A DNA stretch of 64,000 nt from an uncultured Clostridia bacterium (GTDB lineage Bacteria; Bacillota; Clostridia; UBA1381): the NCBI GenBank assembly GCA_934444735.1, contig CAKSDE010000001.1, positions 124,001 through 188,000 on the forward strand, read 5' to 3'. Positions 1 to 10,200 of the stretch are shown here, in pieces (the first letter of the stretch is position 1; every line of letters starts with the position of its first letter). The position numbers and the translations under genes are program-made. The notes under the pieces are model-generated. The model did not search any database. It saw nothing but the letters and a program-made list of their open reading frames with translations, and was not told where the DNA came from.

Positions 1-1365
1 TATAAAGAGGACTATACCGGATATGTGGCAGACGGTGATGAAATAACCGTTACTGCTCAAAACGGAGATGAGCGTATTTATACATTAGAGGTTTTAAACG
101 GAAGAAATACGGCGGAGCTTTCGGGGAACGCGAAGATTGCGGTGGATTCTGTAAATCATGTGATCTCGGGCGTGACGGCAGGAATGAGCGTTGAGGATTT
201 AAAAAATGCTCTTTCGGCAAGTAACGGAGCAACATTTGCGATATATTCGGAAAATGCGGAACCGCTGACATCGGGGACAATAAAAGGTAATGAAACCGTA
301 AGAGTATTTTTTGAATATCCCGATCCGGGGCATGAATTTGATATTTACACGCTCTCCTGCGATGCGGAGCTTGTAAAAGAGGGGGATATTATCGTTACGG
401 TTGAAGGTGACGGCTTTACATACACGGGTGAAAGAAATGTGAGCGGTCCTGCGGTAGAGCCGGGATATAACGGAATCACGACCGTATATATCGATAAGGG
501 AAACGGAATATTTACGCCGAATATTGAAAAAGCGGGTGAATATGACGTATATATTTACACCTCATATCACAGCTCAAATAAGCCGTATATCGCAACCGTA
601 TATCATGACGGCGGAACGGAAGATGTAGAGATCAAGCAGAATGAGCCGACAGGTTGGAAGAAAATAGGGACATATAAATTTGCGGCAGGCAACAGCGGAT
701 ATGTAGAATGTAAAAATGTTGACGGCGGCGGATTTGCCAGACTTTCTGCCGTAAAGCTTGAGAACACGGGAAGCTATAAGCTTATTTCCGAGGTGAGCGC
801 GGTAGCGGAGGATTTATCAGCCGAACTGCATGAGGGCGTAAACAGCGGAGCTGTCGGTGAGAATACAAAAATAAAGATAAATTCCGATACGGCTCTTGCT
901 AAGGGGGACATAAAAATAATGAGTGAATACGGCAATGCGATGGATTTTGAAATTGCCGAAGAAAACGGTTATTTTGTGATAAGCCCGAAATATAATTTGA
1001 GAAAAGAAGTTACATATTATCTGACGGTTAGCTCGGATAAGCTTTCAAAAGCGTATACATACGTTTTGGAGGGCGCACGGGACGCGGTTGAGGCAACGGC
1101 ACAAATCAGCTTGGGTGAGAGTGACGGCAGTGCAAAAATCAGCATGGAGCTTAAGAATAACAGCGCCGAGGATAGAGAAGTGAAAATCTTGATTTGCGCA
1201 TATTCCGATGCGTTTAATATGGAATCGTGCAAGGAAGAAAAGATTACGGTAAGTGCGGGAGAAAAAGCAAAGCTTGTATCAAGGATAAATACAAGCGCCA
1301 AAAATGTGCGCGTGTTTATATGGGATGGGGAGCTTAATCCCGTAACGAGAGTATACTACAGGTAA
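1..1365 (+). CDS. C-terminal part of a large secreted surface protein (5' end outside window)
   Basis: The reading frame is open from base 1, so the true start lies upstream; the GTG at 25 is simply the first in-frame start-like codon. About 454 residues are visible. The first ~35 look like a cadherin-like tail (GDEITVTAQNGDERIYTLEV). Around residues 125-255 there is a beta-sandwich resembling the golvesin/xanthan-lyase C-terminal fold (a GEYDVYIYTSYHSS stretch, then GWKKIGTYKF and SAVKLEN). The last ~95 residues form a module ending in VRVFIWDGELNPVTRVYY, also present at the end of the SGNH esterase at 11776-15762. No catalytic domain is visible; it should be in the missing N-terminal part. 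The neighbours suggest an extracellular carbohydrate-active or adhesive protein. Confidence 0.8.
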   Translation, partial: YKEDYTGYVADGDEITVTAQNGDERIYTLEVLNGRNTAELSGNAKIAVDSVNHVISGVTAGMSVEDLKNALSASNGATFAIYSENAEPLTSGTIKGNETVRVFFEYPDPGHEFDIYTLSCDAELVKEGDIIVTVEGDGFTYTGERNVSGPAVEPGYNGITTVYIDKGNGIFTPNIEKAGEYDVYIYTSYHSSNKPYIATVYHDGGTEDVEIKQNEPTGWKKIGTYKFAAGNSGYVECKNVDGGGFARLSAVKLENTGSYKLISEVSAVAEDLSAELHEGVNSGAVGENTKIKINSDTALAKGDIKIMSEYGNAMDFEIAEENGYFVISPKYNLRKEVTYYLTVSSDKLSKAYTYVLEGARDAVEATAQISLGESDGSAKISMELKNNSAEDREVKILICAYSDAFNMESCKEEKITVSAGEKAKLVSRINTSAKNVRVFIWDGELNPVTRVYYR

Positions 1366-1378
1366 GAATGGAGAATGA

Positions 1379-1566
1379 AAGTCTGAATAAAAACGCCCAT
1401 AGCACTGCTTTTTGCTCGGGGCGGTACCGCTGTACAGAGCAGTGGCGTTACCTAAATCAATGATTTAGAACGCTGTTGCATGGCTCTCGTTTCCAAATTA
1501 AAAATTTGGACTCGGGCTCAACCACTCGCTGCAAAGCAGCACTCTGAACGATTTTCTTTCAGACTT
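1379..1566. repeat. Hairpin-rich intergenic block bounded by a 9-bp inverted repeat
   Basis: AAGTCTGAA (1379-1387) and TTCAGACTT (1558-1566) are inverted copies bracketing the block. Inside are several short perfect hairpins with tiny centres: CTAAATCA-A-TGATTTAG (1452-1468), CCAAATT-AAA-AATTTGG (1493-1509), GCTGC-AAA-GCAGC (1528-1540), and the palindrome GCGGTACCGC. No ORF is supported. It may be a small mobile repeat or a structured RNA; a block of similar style lies at 25812-25960. Confidence 0.5.
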
Positions 1567-1607
1567 AAGTTTTGTGCCTTACGGCACGGAAAGGAATGGT
1601 TATAAAG

Positions 1608-4600
1608 ATGAAAAAAATAACAGCATTACTTGCCGTGGGTGCGGTTTTTATAAATCTTATGCCTATGGCATTTGCCGCAAAGCTTAATATTGAGCAGGAT
1701 TTTGAGGATTTTGCTCCCGATAAGACGTTTGTTTTTCAAAGCGGCGGGTATTCGATGGGCAGTGATAATACGAATTACCTGATTGTGCCGGCAAGTACGA
1801 CTCAGGGAAATGCACCGGTTATCAATGTGGATTTCAATCAGGATTTTACACTCGAATTTGATACAAAAGCAATGGGGAATCAGCAGCCGATAATTGAGGC
1901 GAAGTTTACCGGGGTAAGCTACTATACACTGTTCCAGTTTTTGTCGGACGGGAGAGGCCCGATATTGAGAACAAGCGACAATTCACCGTATTTTATGTAT
2001 AATACTGCGGACGAAAAGCCCGATATACAAAAATGGCATAATTTTCAGATCAGTTTCAGCTATGAGGATAAAAGCATTAAGGTGAATGTTGACGGCACAC
2101 CTATAGAGAAGTTTTACGACAGGAGCTATTCGGAGTCTTTACCGACCTTCCCCGGGGCAAAGCTTGAATCTTTAAGGCTCTTCATGGACCCGACAAAGGG
2201 CGGCAGCGCTTGCTATGACAATATCCGCATATATTCGGGAAACGGCTCGTCCGGGCAGGAGTTTAATGATGATCTGTATAAAGAGGCATATCTTAAGATA
2301 GAAAAGCTCGGCGGTGTTACCGATACGGTTTCGTCCTACCCGATAGAGCAGAATCTGACAAGGGGCGAATTTTGCGAGCTGATTATGCAGACGCTGGGCT
2401 TGAACATTTCAGGAAAAGCAAGCAGTGATTTTTCGGATGTGACGGAGGATATGAGCTGTGCTGCGGCAGTGAATATGGCGGAAAAGCTGGGATTTATCGC
2501 AAAAGCGGAGTGGTTTCGCCCGAATGATTACATAAAGCTTTCCGAGGCTGTTACGATAATCTGCAATATAAACGGCTATGACCGTATGGCAGATATTTCG
2601 GGCGGCTGGCCATCGGGATATATGAATATGGCGTACGATTATAAGCTTTTGGAAAACATCAAAGTTTTGGATCAGAGCCAGTATGTGAACATGAAAGACG
2701 GATTCCTGCTTTTGGAGAATATGCTCACCGCACCGATGATGGTAAGAAAGCTTTCCTCCTCCGAAGATGTGAAAATCGAAGAGGACGAGGATATGACGAT
2801 ACTTTATAAGTATCATGGGTTAAAAGAGATAAAATGTTCGATTGATAAATATGACGAGAAAAGCAGAAATATAACATTTACCGAAAATAACGGAGATGAA
2901 TATACGGCAGCATATGATGCAGAGAATACCGATGTTGAAGATACAATGCAGTATGCATGGGTGGATAAAGACTATGAAAGGGTGGAGTATCTTTATCCGG
3001 TAAGGGACAGCGCGGTGGTTTACGGATATATAAATGAAGTAAACGGAACCGATTCGGGAAAATTATATGCCGCAAAAGACATAAAACGCATTGCGGCAAC
3101 CACCTGCGTTTCAACGCGCCTTGCCGATTCGGCAAAGATAACTCTAAATGGCAAAGCACTCACGCAGGAGATAAAGCCTGTGGGAATGTACGCAAGAATC
3201 GTTGTGGCAAAGGGCGAGATTGTAAAGATTGATTTTTACGAGCTGGAGCATGGCGGTATGATAGAGAGCGCCGGCGCAGACCGTATAGTATATGTAAACG
3301 GCGTGAGCGGATATTCTATTTTGGAGGATATTGATGACGTAGCGCCGATGAAGATAATTGCGGATAATGCGCTCGGAACAGTAAAGAGCCTTAAACAGAA
3401 CACGTATTTTGATTATATGTGGGCAGACGGCGCGCTTACGGTGGTGGCGTCATCAAATAAGGCAGAGGGAACGCTGAAATCGGCATCATCGGATATGGTT
3501 ATGATAGAAACCGAAAAGGGAAATATCTCCTATGACGTGGAGCGCAGCAATTTTTACATCGCATCGGGCGAGGAGGATTACAGCTCGGAATACAATGCTT
3601 CGGAGTTTATGAATTCAAGTGTTACGGTATATGCCGACTCGAACGGATATGCGCATTACATGAGAGCCGGTGAGAAAAAAGAATTTTACGGCGTTGTTGT
3701 GAGATTTGACGATGAGTGTATAGAGAGTGATAACCCCACTCTTACCGTTGCAAAAATCGAAAATGGAGAAGTTATTGAAAATGTGTATGAGGTGGATTTA
3801 AAGAGCAAGACGATCTTTTATCCCGAAGTGAGCTTTTATGACGCGGCGGCAAATGCGCGAAAGACCGACGGCAGCGGCGTATACAAGTTCAGTGCAAAAA
3901 ATAACACCATAACCAAGATTGAAAAGGTAGACTGGTATAATAACTCGGCGGTGACGTTGGGAGATAAGTTCGATTACCGCGCCGTCAGAATATATTTTGA
4001 CGGCAAATGGAAAGGGATAAATCAGAACAGAATCCTTCTTTTGAAGAACGGCAGAGGCGAGTTTGAAGTACAGGTTGTAAAATGGTCGGAGCTTGTGAAT
4101 AAGTGGGCGAGCGGTGCGAAAGCCTTGGTTGAAAGCTCCGAGCCTATTGCAAAGATTACCGTTTTAACCGACTATGAAACGGCGGTATATAAGGACGAAA
4201 CACAGTTCGGTTTTGTGCAGGATATGAAAGAGTATTACGGCGATGACGAGGAAGTGCATATCAGCTATGATATAGAAAAGCGCGGTGCGGTAAGCTCGGT
4301 TGACGCCTATGCCGATGATTTGCTGAAATACGGCGGAAAAGAGCTGAAAAAATACGATTATATAACGTATGCACCGGGATCGCTCAATAAATATTCGGCG
4401 GGCTTTGTTATAAAGGGCGTGGTGAGCCTTTCGGGAGTATGGAGCGAGGTTAGCACATCAACGCTTAAATTTACGCATATGGGAACCTACTGCGGAACGA
4501 CAAACGGATATTTAAAGACTACCTTGGGCGGCGAGTATAAATATATGCTTTTGGACAGCGCGGGATATTCGATATATTCAACCGATTCCGAACATTCAAA

Positions 4601-4694
4601 GTTCAAGAGCGCGTCTTTGAGTGATCTGGTCGGAAAGGATCTTTGGGTAGTATCGATAGGTGACATCGTAAGAGGGATATATTTTGAAAAATAA
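1608..4694 (+). CDS. SLH-domain surface protein with LamG-like domain
   Basis: A 1028-residue exported protein. I place the start at ATG 1608 (MKKITALLAV), because a signal peptide ending near MAFAA begins there and GGAAAGG lies upstream; longer in-frame starts at 1572 and 1596 would bury the signal. Residues ~25-215 look like a concanavalin/LamG beta-sandwich (EFDTKAMGNQQPII, then CYDNIRIYSG). Residues ~222-330 contain S-layer homology repeats (LTRGEFCELI; FSDVTEDMSCAAAVNMAEKLGFI). The remaining ~700 residues form an uncharacterised beta-rich region with copper-amine-oxidase-N-like flavour. SLH repeats usually bind pyruvylated secondary wall polymers, so the protein is probably wall-anchored. 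It lies 17 bp before another SLH gene, most likely in the same operon. Confidence 0.8.
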   Translation: MKKITALLAVGAVFINLMPMAFAAKLNIEQDFEDFAPDKTFVFQSGGYSMGSDNTNYLIVPASTTQGNAPVINVDFNQDFTLEFDTKAMGNQQPIIEAKFTGVSYYTLFQFLSDGRGPILRTSDNSPYFMYNTADEKPDIQKWHNFQISFSYEDKSIKVNVDGTPIEKFYDRSYSESLPTFPGAKLESLRLFMDPTKGGSACYDNIRIYSGNGSSGQEFNDDLYKEAYLKIEKLGGVTDTVSSYPIEQNLTRGEFCELIMQTLGLNISGKASSDFSDVTEDMSCAAAVNMAEKLGFIAKAEWFRPNDYIKLSEAVTIICNINGYDRMADISGGWPSGYMNMAYDYKLLENIKVLDQSQYVNMKDGFLLLENMLTAPMMVRKLSSSEDVKIEEDEDMTILYKYHGLKEIKCSIDKYDEKSRNITFTENNGDEYTAAYDAENTDVEDTMQYAWVDKDYERVEYLYPVRDSAVVYGYINEVNGTDSGKLYAAKDIKRIAATTCVSTRLADSAKITLNGKALTQEIKPVGMYARIVVAKGEIVKIDFYELEHGGMIESAGADRIVYVNGVSGYSILEDIDDVAPMKIIADNALGTVKSLKQNTYFDYMWADGALTVVASSNKAEGTLKSASSDMVMIETEKGNISYDVERSNFYIASGEEDYSSEYNASEFMNSSVTVYADSNGYAHYMRAGEKKEFYGVVVRFDDECIESDNPTLTVAKIENGEVIENVYEVDLKSKTIFYPEVSFYDAAANARKTDGSGVYKFSAKNNTITKIEKVDWYNNSAVTLGDKFDYRAVRIYFDGKWKGINQNRILLLKNGRGEFEVQVVKWSELVNKWASGAKALVESSEPIAKITVLTDYETAVYKDETQFGFVQDMKEYYGDDEEVHISYDIEKRGAVSSVDAYADDLLKYGGKELKKYDYITYAPGSLNKYSAGFVIKGVVSLSGVWSEVSTSTLKFTHMGTYCGTTNGYLKTTLGGEYKYMLLDSAGYSIYSTDSEHSKFKSASLSDLVGKDLWVVSIGDIVRGIYFEK

Positions 4695-4711
4695 GAAAGG
4701 ACTTTGAATCA

Positions 4712-6403
4712 ATGAAAAAGACTGTAAGTATTATTCTGGCATTGGGCTTGCTTTCGGGTGCGGCAGCGGCAGATGCGGCGCAAATGAACACAAAATGCCT
4801 TATTGATCCTATTGAAAAAACCATTATGGTAAACGGCAGCCTGAGTTCCGGTCCTGACGGCAAAATCTCGGTTTGCGTTTATGATTCGGCAGGAAATATA
4901 GTGTTTGCCGATGAGCTTATCTCGGGTGTAGACGGGGCATTTAAAACCTCCTTTAACGTAGGAGCATTTGCCGACGGCGAATACTCGGCAAAATTCAAGT
5001 CGGACGATTCGCAAGGCTCCGAATTGAGCTTTTCGGTTCCGCCGAAAGCGGATAATGCGGTAAAACTCAAATTAAAGGCGCAAAATGATATTTTCCTTAT
5101 AAAAGACAATATGCCCGATGAGGATTATTCCGAAATACGCGTTAAAGCCGAAAATGCCGAATTGGTAATCGGAACGTTAAACAGCAGTGATTTTGACGCA
5201 GAAGGATTGCCGGAGGGGTATACCATAGAGGCTAAAGCCGTTGATAAGGATACAATTGCTTTTACGCTTAAAGGCTCGGGCACTGTGGAAAAAACGCATA
5301 ATGTGAAAATTAAAGTAAAAAGCACGGTGATCGCCGGAGGTGCGGCAAATACAGGCTCGGACACGGTTGAGGCGGTGATATACCCCGAGGAAATCGGAAA
5401 AAAAGTAAATGTAGATAAATATGCGCTTACGGCATACATGAAGGATTCGAGAAATATCGATGCCGACAGAAGTACGTCGGAAATATCGCTTACCATGCGA
5501 AAGCTCAAAACAGACGGATTGCTGGTGCAGGGGACGGATTATGATTTATCGCTCCCGTCTGCGCTTTCGGGATTAAAATGCGAGATGGCGGCAAATAAAG
5601 CCGAAAATAAGATTCGTATAAAATTCAGCGGCAAGCCGGATGCTGCACTTTCAAATGATGAGAGCTTTAAGCTTGTGTTAAAAAGCGCTGCGGTTGAGGG
5701 CGCTGAAAGTGACAGTGATCCGATAACGGTTACTCTTAAAAAAGCGAGCGGCTCGGGCAATTCAGGCAACTCAGGCTCGGGTTCGGGTGGAGGTTCCGGC
5801 TCGGGCGGCGGATATACCGGCGGCGGAAAGACAACGGTTGATCTGACACCGACAGTTCCGGAAAAGAAAGTGTCGTTTGACGATGTTTCGGGACACTGGG
5901 CGGAAAATGAGATATTGAAGCTTGCGGGAGACGGTTATATATCGGGTGTCGGCAATGGCTTGTTTGTACCGAACAGGAGCATAAGCCGCGCAGAGTTTAT
6001 AACTTTAGCGGTTAAGGCATTCAAGATAACGGACGGGCGTTATAATAACGACTTTGAAGATGTCGCGGCTGATGCGTGGTATGCAGGAAATGTCGGAAAG
6101 GCTCTTTCGGCAGGACTTATCTCGAAGGACACGAAGTTCAGACCGAATGATCCGATAAAGCGTGAGGAAATGGTAAAGGTTATTATCGGCGGCTGGCTCA
6201 TGAATAATGAAAAGCCGGAGTGGATAAATATGTCGCAATTTAACGATAAGGCAGAAATCAGCCAATGGGCGCTCGATTATCTGGATTGTGCCGTTACACT
6301 GGGGCTTATCAAGGGAGACAACAATAATAACTTTAACCCTAAAAAGAGCACAACAAGAGCAGAGGCGGCAACGATATTCTACAGATTACTGTACTTAAAC
6401 TAA
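4712..6403 (+). CDS. SLH-anchored secreted protein with Gly/Ser linker and three C-terminal SLH repeats
   Basis: 563 residues. It has a signal peptide (MKKTVSIILALGLLSGAAAADAA), then beta-rich modules at ~25-110 and 115-345 that look Ig- or cohesin-like. A low-complexity linker follows at ~347-380 (GSGNSGNSGSGSGGGSGSGG). Three SLH repeats close the protein: FDDVSGHWAENEILKLAGDG (~390-440), FEDVAADAWYAGNVGKALSA (~450-505) and a third with ISQWALDYLDCAVTLGLIKG (~513-563). GAAAGGA precedes the ATG. The layout, export signal then adhesive modules, flexible linker and three SLH repeats, fits a wall-anchored scaffold or binding protein. No catalytic residues are recognisable. It is followed 4 bp later by a small SLH-like gene. 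Confidence 0.85.
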   Translation: MKKTVSIILALGLLSGAAAADAAQMNTKCLIDPIEKTIMVNGSLSSGPDGKISVCVYDSAGNIVFADELISGVDGAFKTSFNVGAFADGEYSAKFKSDDSQGSELSFSVPPKADNAVKLKLKAQNDIFLIKDNMPDEDYSEIRVKAENAELVIGTLNSSDFDAEGLPEGYTIEAKAVDKDTIAFTLKGSGTVEKTHNVKIKVKSTVIAGGAANTGSDTVEAVIYPEEIGKKVNVDKYALTAYMKDSRNIDADRSTSEISLTMRKLKTDGLLVQGTDYDLSLPSALSGLKCEMAANKAENKIRIKFSGKPDAALSNDESFKLVLKSAAVEGAESDSDPITVTLKKASGSGNSGNSGSGSGGGSGSGGGYTGGGKTTVDLTPTVPEKKVSFDDVSGHWAENEILKLAGDGYISGVGNGLFVPNRSISRAEFITLAVKAFKITDGRYNNDFEDVAADAWYAGNVGKALSAGLISKDTKFRPNDPIKREEMVKVIIGGWLMNNEKPEWINMSQFNDKAEISQWALDYLDCAVTLGLIKGDNNNNFNPKKSTTRAEAATIFYRLLYLN

Positions 6404-6407
6404 GACT

Positions 6408-7214
6408 ATGAAAAAGATAATTATGATAATTTTGGCGCTGACGCTCTTTGCCGCGCCCGCGTATGCCGAGAATCTGAACAGACAGGAGCTGGCGGAAACA
6501 GTGTTTTCCGTAATCAAATATTGCAATTGGGAGGATTTGCCGAGCGGTACGGATAAAACCGATGCACTTTGTGCCGCACTTTCATGCGGACTCATTGAAA
6601 ATTCTTCCGATGAGGGCTTTTATACCGAAAAAAACGTCACCAACATGGAGTTTACAAAATGCATGGTGGCGGCATGGGAGATACGCTTCGGAGGAATAGA
6701 CGGCGCAGGCATGGGAGCAAGCTTTTCGGATTATTCCGATATGAGTGAATATGAAAAAGGCATACTTGATAAGGCGGTAATGCTCGGTATTGTAAAAAAC
6801 GGCACAAAGTTTTCAAAGGATTCGGCAATATCAAAGGAAAATGCGGAAGATTTTGGAGAAAAACTGATTGCAAATGCCGAAATAATGAAATCGTACGGCA
6901 TGGGCGATGAGGCGGCGTCTTTTAGAAACGACTGCAAAATTGTGGGCAGTGCGGAGAGCGGCAGGATTTACTTTTATAAAACCTATAATAAGCCGCCGGA
7001 GTTCGATAAGGCGAGCTTGGTGGTTGCACTCTATGACGGCGCAAGGCTTGTAGATGTTTCGTGCAAAAATTATACGGGACTTTGTGAAAATGAGTTCAGT
7101 ATTCTGCATGCAAGCGTTTTAGTGCCGCAAAAAGACGGTGAATATAGGGTAAAGGCTTTTATGCTTGACAGTTTGCAGGGCTTAAAGCCGATTTATGAAT
7201 ACAAACTGATATAG
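6408..7214 (+). CDS. Small secreted protein with degenerate SLH repeats
   Basis: 268 residues starting four bases after the preceding stop, with no good ribosome binding site, so translation is probably coupled. The signal peptide is MKKIIMIILALTLFAAPAYA. Residues ~22-160 contain SLH-like helices (NRQELAETVFSVIKY; FSDYSDMSEYEKGILDKAVMLGIVKNGTKF) that lack several canonical residues. The C-terminal ~100 residues (GRIYFYKTYNKPPEFDKASLVVALYDGARLVDVSCKNY) form a beta-rich module like those seen in Clostridial exoproteins. Function unknown; its position suggests a partner of the two SLH proteins upstream. Confidence 0.7.
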   Translation: MKKIIMIILALTLFAAPAYAENLNRQELAETVFSVIKYCNWEDLPSGTDKTDALCAALSCGLIENSSDEGFYTEKNVTNMEFTKCMVAAWEIRFGGIDGAGMGASFSDYSDMSEYEKGILDKAVMLGIVKNGTKFSKDSAISKENAEDFGEKLIANAEIMKSYGMGDEAASFRNDCKIVGSAESGRIYFYKTYNKPPEFDKASLVVALYDGARLVDVSCKNYTGLCENEFSILHASVLVPQKDGEYRVKAFMLDSLQGLKPIYEYKLI

Positions 7215-7240
7215 GTAAAATGTAAGTTTTACAAATACCT
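7213..7240. repeat. Palindromic repeat, degenerate copy of the AATTGTAAAA family
   Basis: AGGTAAAATG...ACAAATACCT forms an inverted repeat directly after the stop of the upstream gene. On the minus strand it reads AGGTATTTGTAAAAC, closely matching the copy at 11534-11564 (AGGTAATTGTAAAAC). It may act as a transcript-end hairpin. Confidence 0.5.
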
Positions 7241-7271
7241 GATATAAACCGATACGTTAGGAGGCGGTGCT

Positions 7272-10200
7272 TTGAAAAAGAAGATTTGTATAGCGTGGGT
7301 ATGTATGTTTTTGGTATCGTTTATTGTGCCGCCGGTGATGGCGGAGGATACCGCGGCTGTGTATACGACCAAAAGCGAATATTACAGCGAGAGCGGAACA
7401 TGGTACGAAAGCCCGGGTTTGAGCGGATATACCGCGGTAAAGTCAAGGTATGCGTCGGGTGCAGACGCCTTTGCCGAGTGGAATATAAAAATAGAAAAGG
7501 GCGGATATTACCGCGTTTCTTTCTATAATATACTGCACTCGTCAAACGGCAAAGAAGTAGTCTGCATAACAGAGGCAAACGGCGAGGAAAAAAGTCTGAC
7601 ATTTACGCACAGAGGCGATAATTCAAAAAGCGGATTTGAAAATCTGGGACTCTATGAACTATCGGCAGGGGCGGTTATGAAAGTACAACTGAAACTAAAG
7701 GACGGAAACGGATTTTTGCGTGCCGATTCTGTTAAGCTGGAGTGCTTCCCGTACAAAGAAGAGCGTATTTTTGGAAAAAATGATTTTTCCGAGAACGCCG
7801 GGACATGGAATACATCGTCACTTTTAGGATATAGAGGAACACAGTCGAAGTATGGCATGAATAATCCGCGAGGACGGTGGAATCTGAAAATAAATAAAAC
7901 GGGACTTGCGGATTTGTACATATACAATCTTACGGATAGCGGCAATACCGCCGAAATGAATGTGGTATATAACGATTCGGACGGAGAAAAACACGAATTT
8001 AACATAGCACACAAGGGTGAGCGGAGCAGCAGCGAGCTTATTCATCTCGGGTGCTATGATTTTGAAAATTCGGGTACGGAATATGTGGAGGTATATTCTT
8101 CGGGCGGCGGTTATATGAGGATAAACATGCTTTTGGTGCAGTTTTACAGTGCAAGCTTTCCTGAGACGGAAGAAACGGAGTATAAAAAAAGAAAGCTTTC
8201 CAAAAAAGAAGTGCAGGAATATGAGCCGTCGGAAAATGCCGAAGTGATTTATGTTAAGCCGAATGCCTCGGGTGGAGACGGCAGCAGGGAAAAGCCGTAC
8301 GGCACGGTAAAAGAGGCGCAGGAGGCGGTAAGGGCGATTAAAAATGCGGGTTATCCTAAAGACGGCGTGTGCGTAAAGCTTTTATCGGGGACATATGTAA
8401 CAGATACTCTGAATTTTTCGGCAGAGGATTCGGGAACCGAGGAGGCGCCGATATACTGGATAGGAGAAGAAGGTGCGGTTATTACAACCGCGGAGAAGAT
8501 ACCGAAAAGCAGTTTTTCAAAGGTTACGGATAAGGCGGTTTTAGATAGAATACCGGCAGCGGCAAGAGATAGTGTATATAAAGCTGCGCTATCTCAAAAA
8601 GATATGGCGAAGATGAATATTTCGTCACCGTATGTCGTGAGCTTTGACGGTACGCCGGGAGAACTTTCGCATTGGCCGAATTCGGGTTTTGAGAGATCGG
8701 CTGATCTGACCGATATAGGCACAAGAGCTGACGGCGGCACAAGACAGCGCGGATTCGGCTACAGAATAAACGATGAACATACATTTTTATGGAAGAACGA
8801 GCCGCAGGGGTATCTGTGCGGATACTGGATGACTCCGTATACAATGGATTTTGTCAGGATTGCCGAGGTTGACACAAAAGATATGAAGATTACCGGCGCA
8901 AACGGTACGGCTTTGGGAGCATATGAAAATGCAAGGTACCGCGCGGTAAATATGATGTGTGAGCTGGACAGCGGCGGCGAGTGGTATATCGAGGACGGTA
9001 TATTTTATGCCGTTATGCCGGAGCTTTGCGAAAATGTATATATTTCGTATAAAGGAAACGGGATTTTGAGAATAAGCGGCAGTCATGATATTATATTTAA
9101 GAATATCGGTTTTAAAGACTGCATGGGTACGGCGGTGACGGTTGCGTCAAATTCAAAAAGATGTGCCGTTATCGGCTCGGAAGTGAAAAATACATCGGGA
9201 ACAGGCGTTTATGTAAACGGTGAAGAGTGCTTTGTGCGTGATTCGGATATTTCATATACGGGCGGCGTCGGAATAGAGGTTGTGGGAGGCAATGAATACA
9301 GACTGATTCCTGCCGGAAACTATGCCGAGAATAATACCGTTACCAAAACCGGCAGAAGCATGAACCGCAAGAGCGCGGTTGTGGTATCGGGCTGTGCAAA
9401 CCGTATTTCAAATAATCATATTTACGATGTTCCGACACAGGGGATTTCGTGCGGCGGCATGGAGAATATAATCGAGAAGAATATAGTCGAGCGCACAAAC
9501 CTTGAGATGGGCGATACCGGCGGAATATATTTTCTCAACTACGGCATGGGATACGGTACGAAGATCAGGTATAATATCGTAAAAGACTCGGTCGGGATCG
9601 GCTATGAAAAGGGATTTACCGCCGAGGGCGCGTTGGGGATATATATCGATGATATGTCGAGCGGTGTTGAGGTTATGGGAAATATCATCTATAATGTGCG
9701 CGAACCCGCAATTTTCGGTCACGGAGGCAGGTATCTTACTTTTAACAACAATGTTATTATAAACTGCGATGAGTCGATACGTCTTACAAAAACAGGCATT
9801 GCCAAGAACCTTGATATAAATTCCGGCGTTTCTGCGCAAAATATAAGAAAGTACGATAACGATACGGTTCGTGAAAAATATCCCGAGGCGATAGCGGCTC
9901 TTGAAGATGATTTCGGAGATCCGAAGTATAACACGGTAACAAATAATGTGGTTTACAATTCCGATCCGGTTGAGATAAAATCTGTCGGGCAATATTTGGG
10001 AACGGTATCGGGAAATTTAGAGTATAAAAATATGCCGGCAACCGCCTGCACCGATTTTTATGATCTGGATTTTTCCGAGATAGTCTTGGAAAACCCCGAT
10101 TTTGTTCCGATAGATATTTCAGAAATCGGTACATATTCGGGAGGCGCTCGGAAAAACAGCGAAGAGATTATATTTGATAACAGCTGTGAGCCGTTCTCTC

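Noticed and set aside
9408..9992. 194-residue antisense open frame inside the beta-helix gene
   Set aside because: It is opposite a well-supported coding region, has no ribosome binding site and no recognisable domain; long antisense frames are common in this codon usage.
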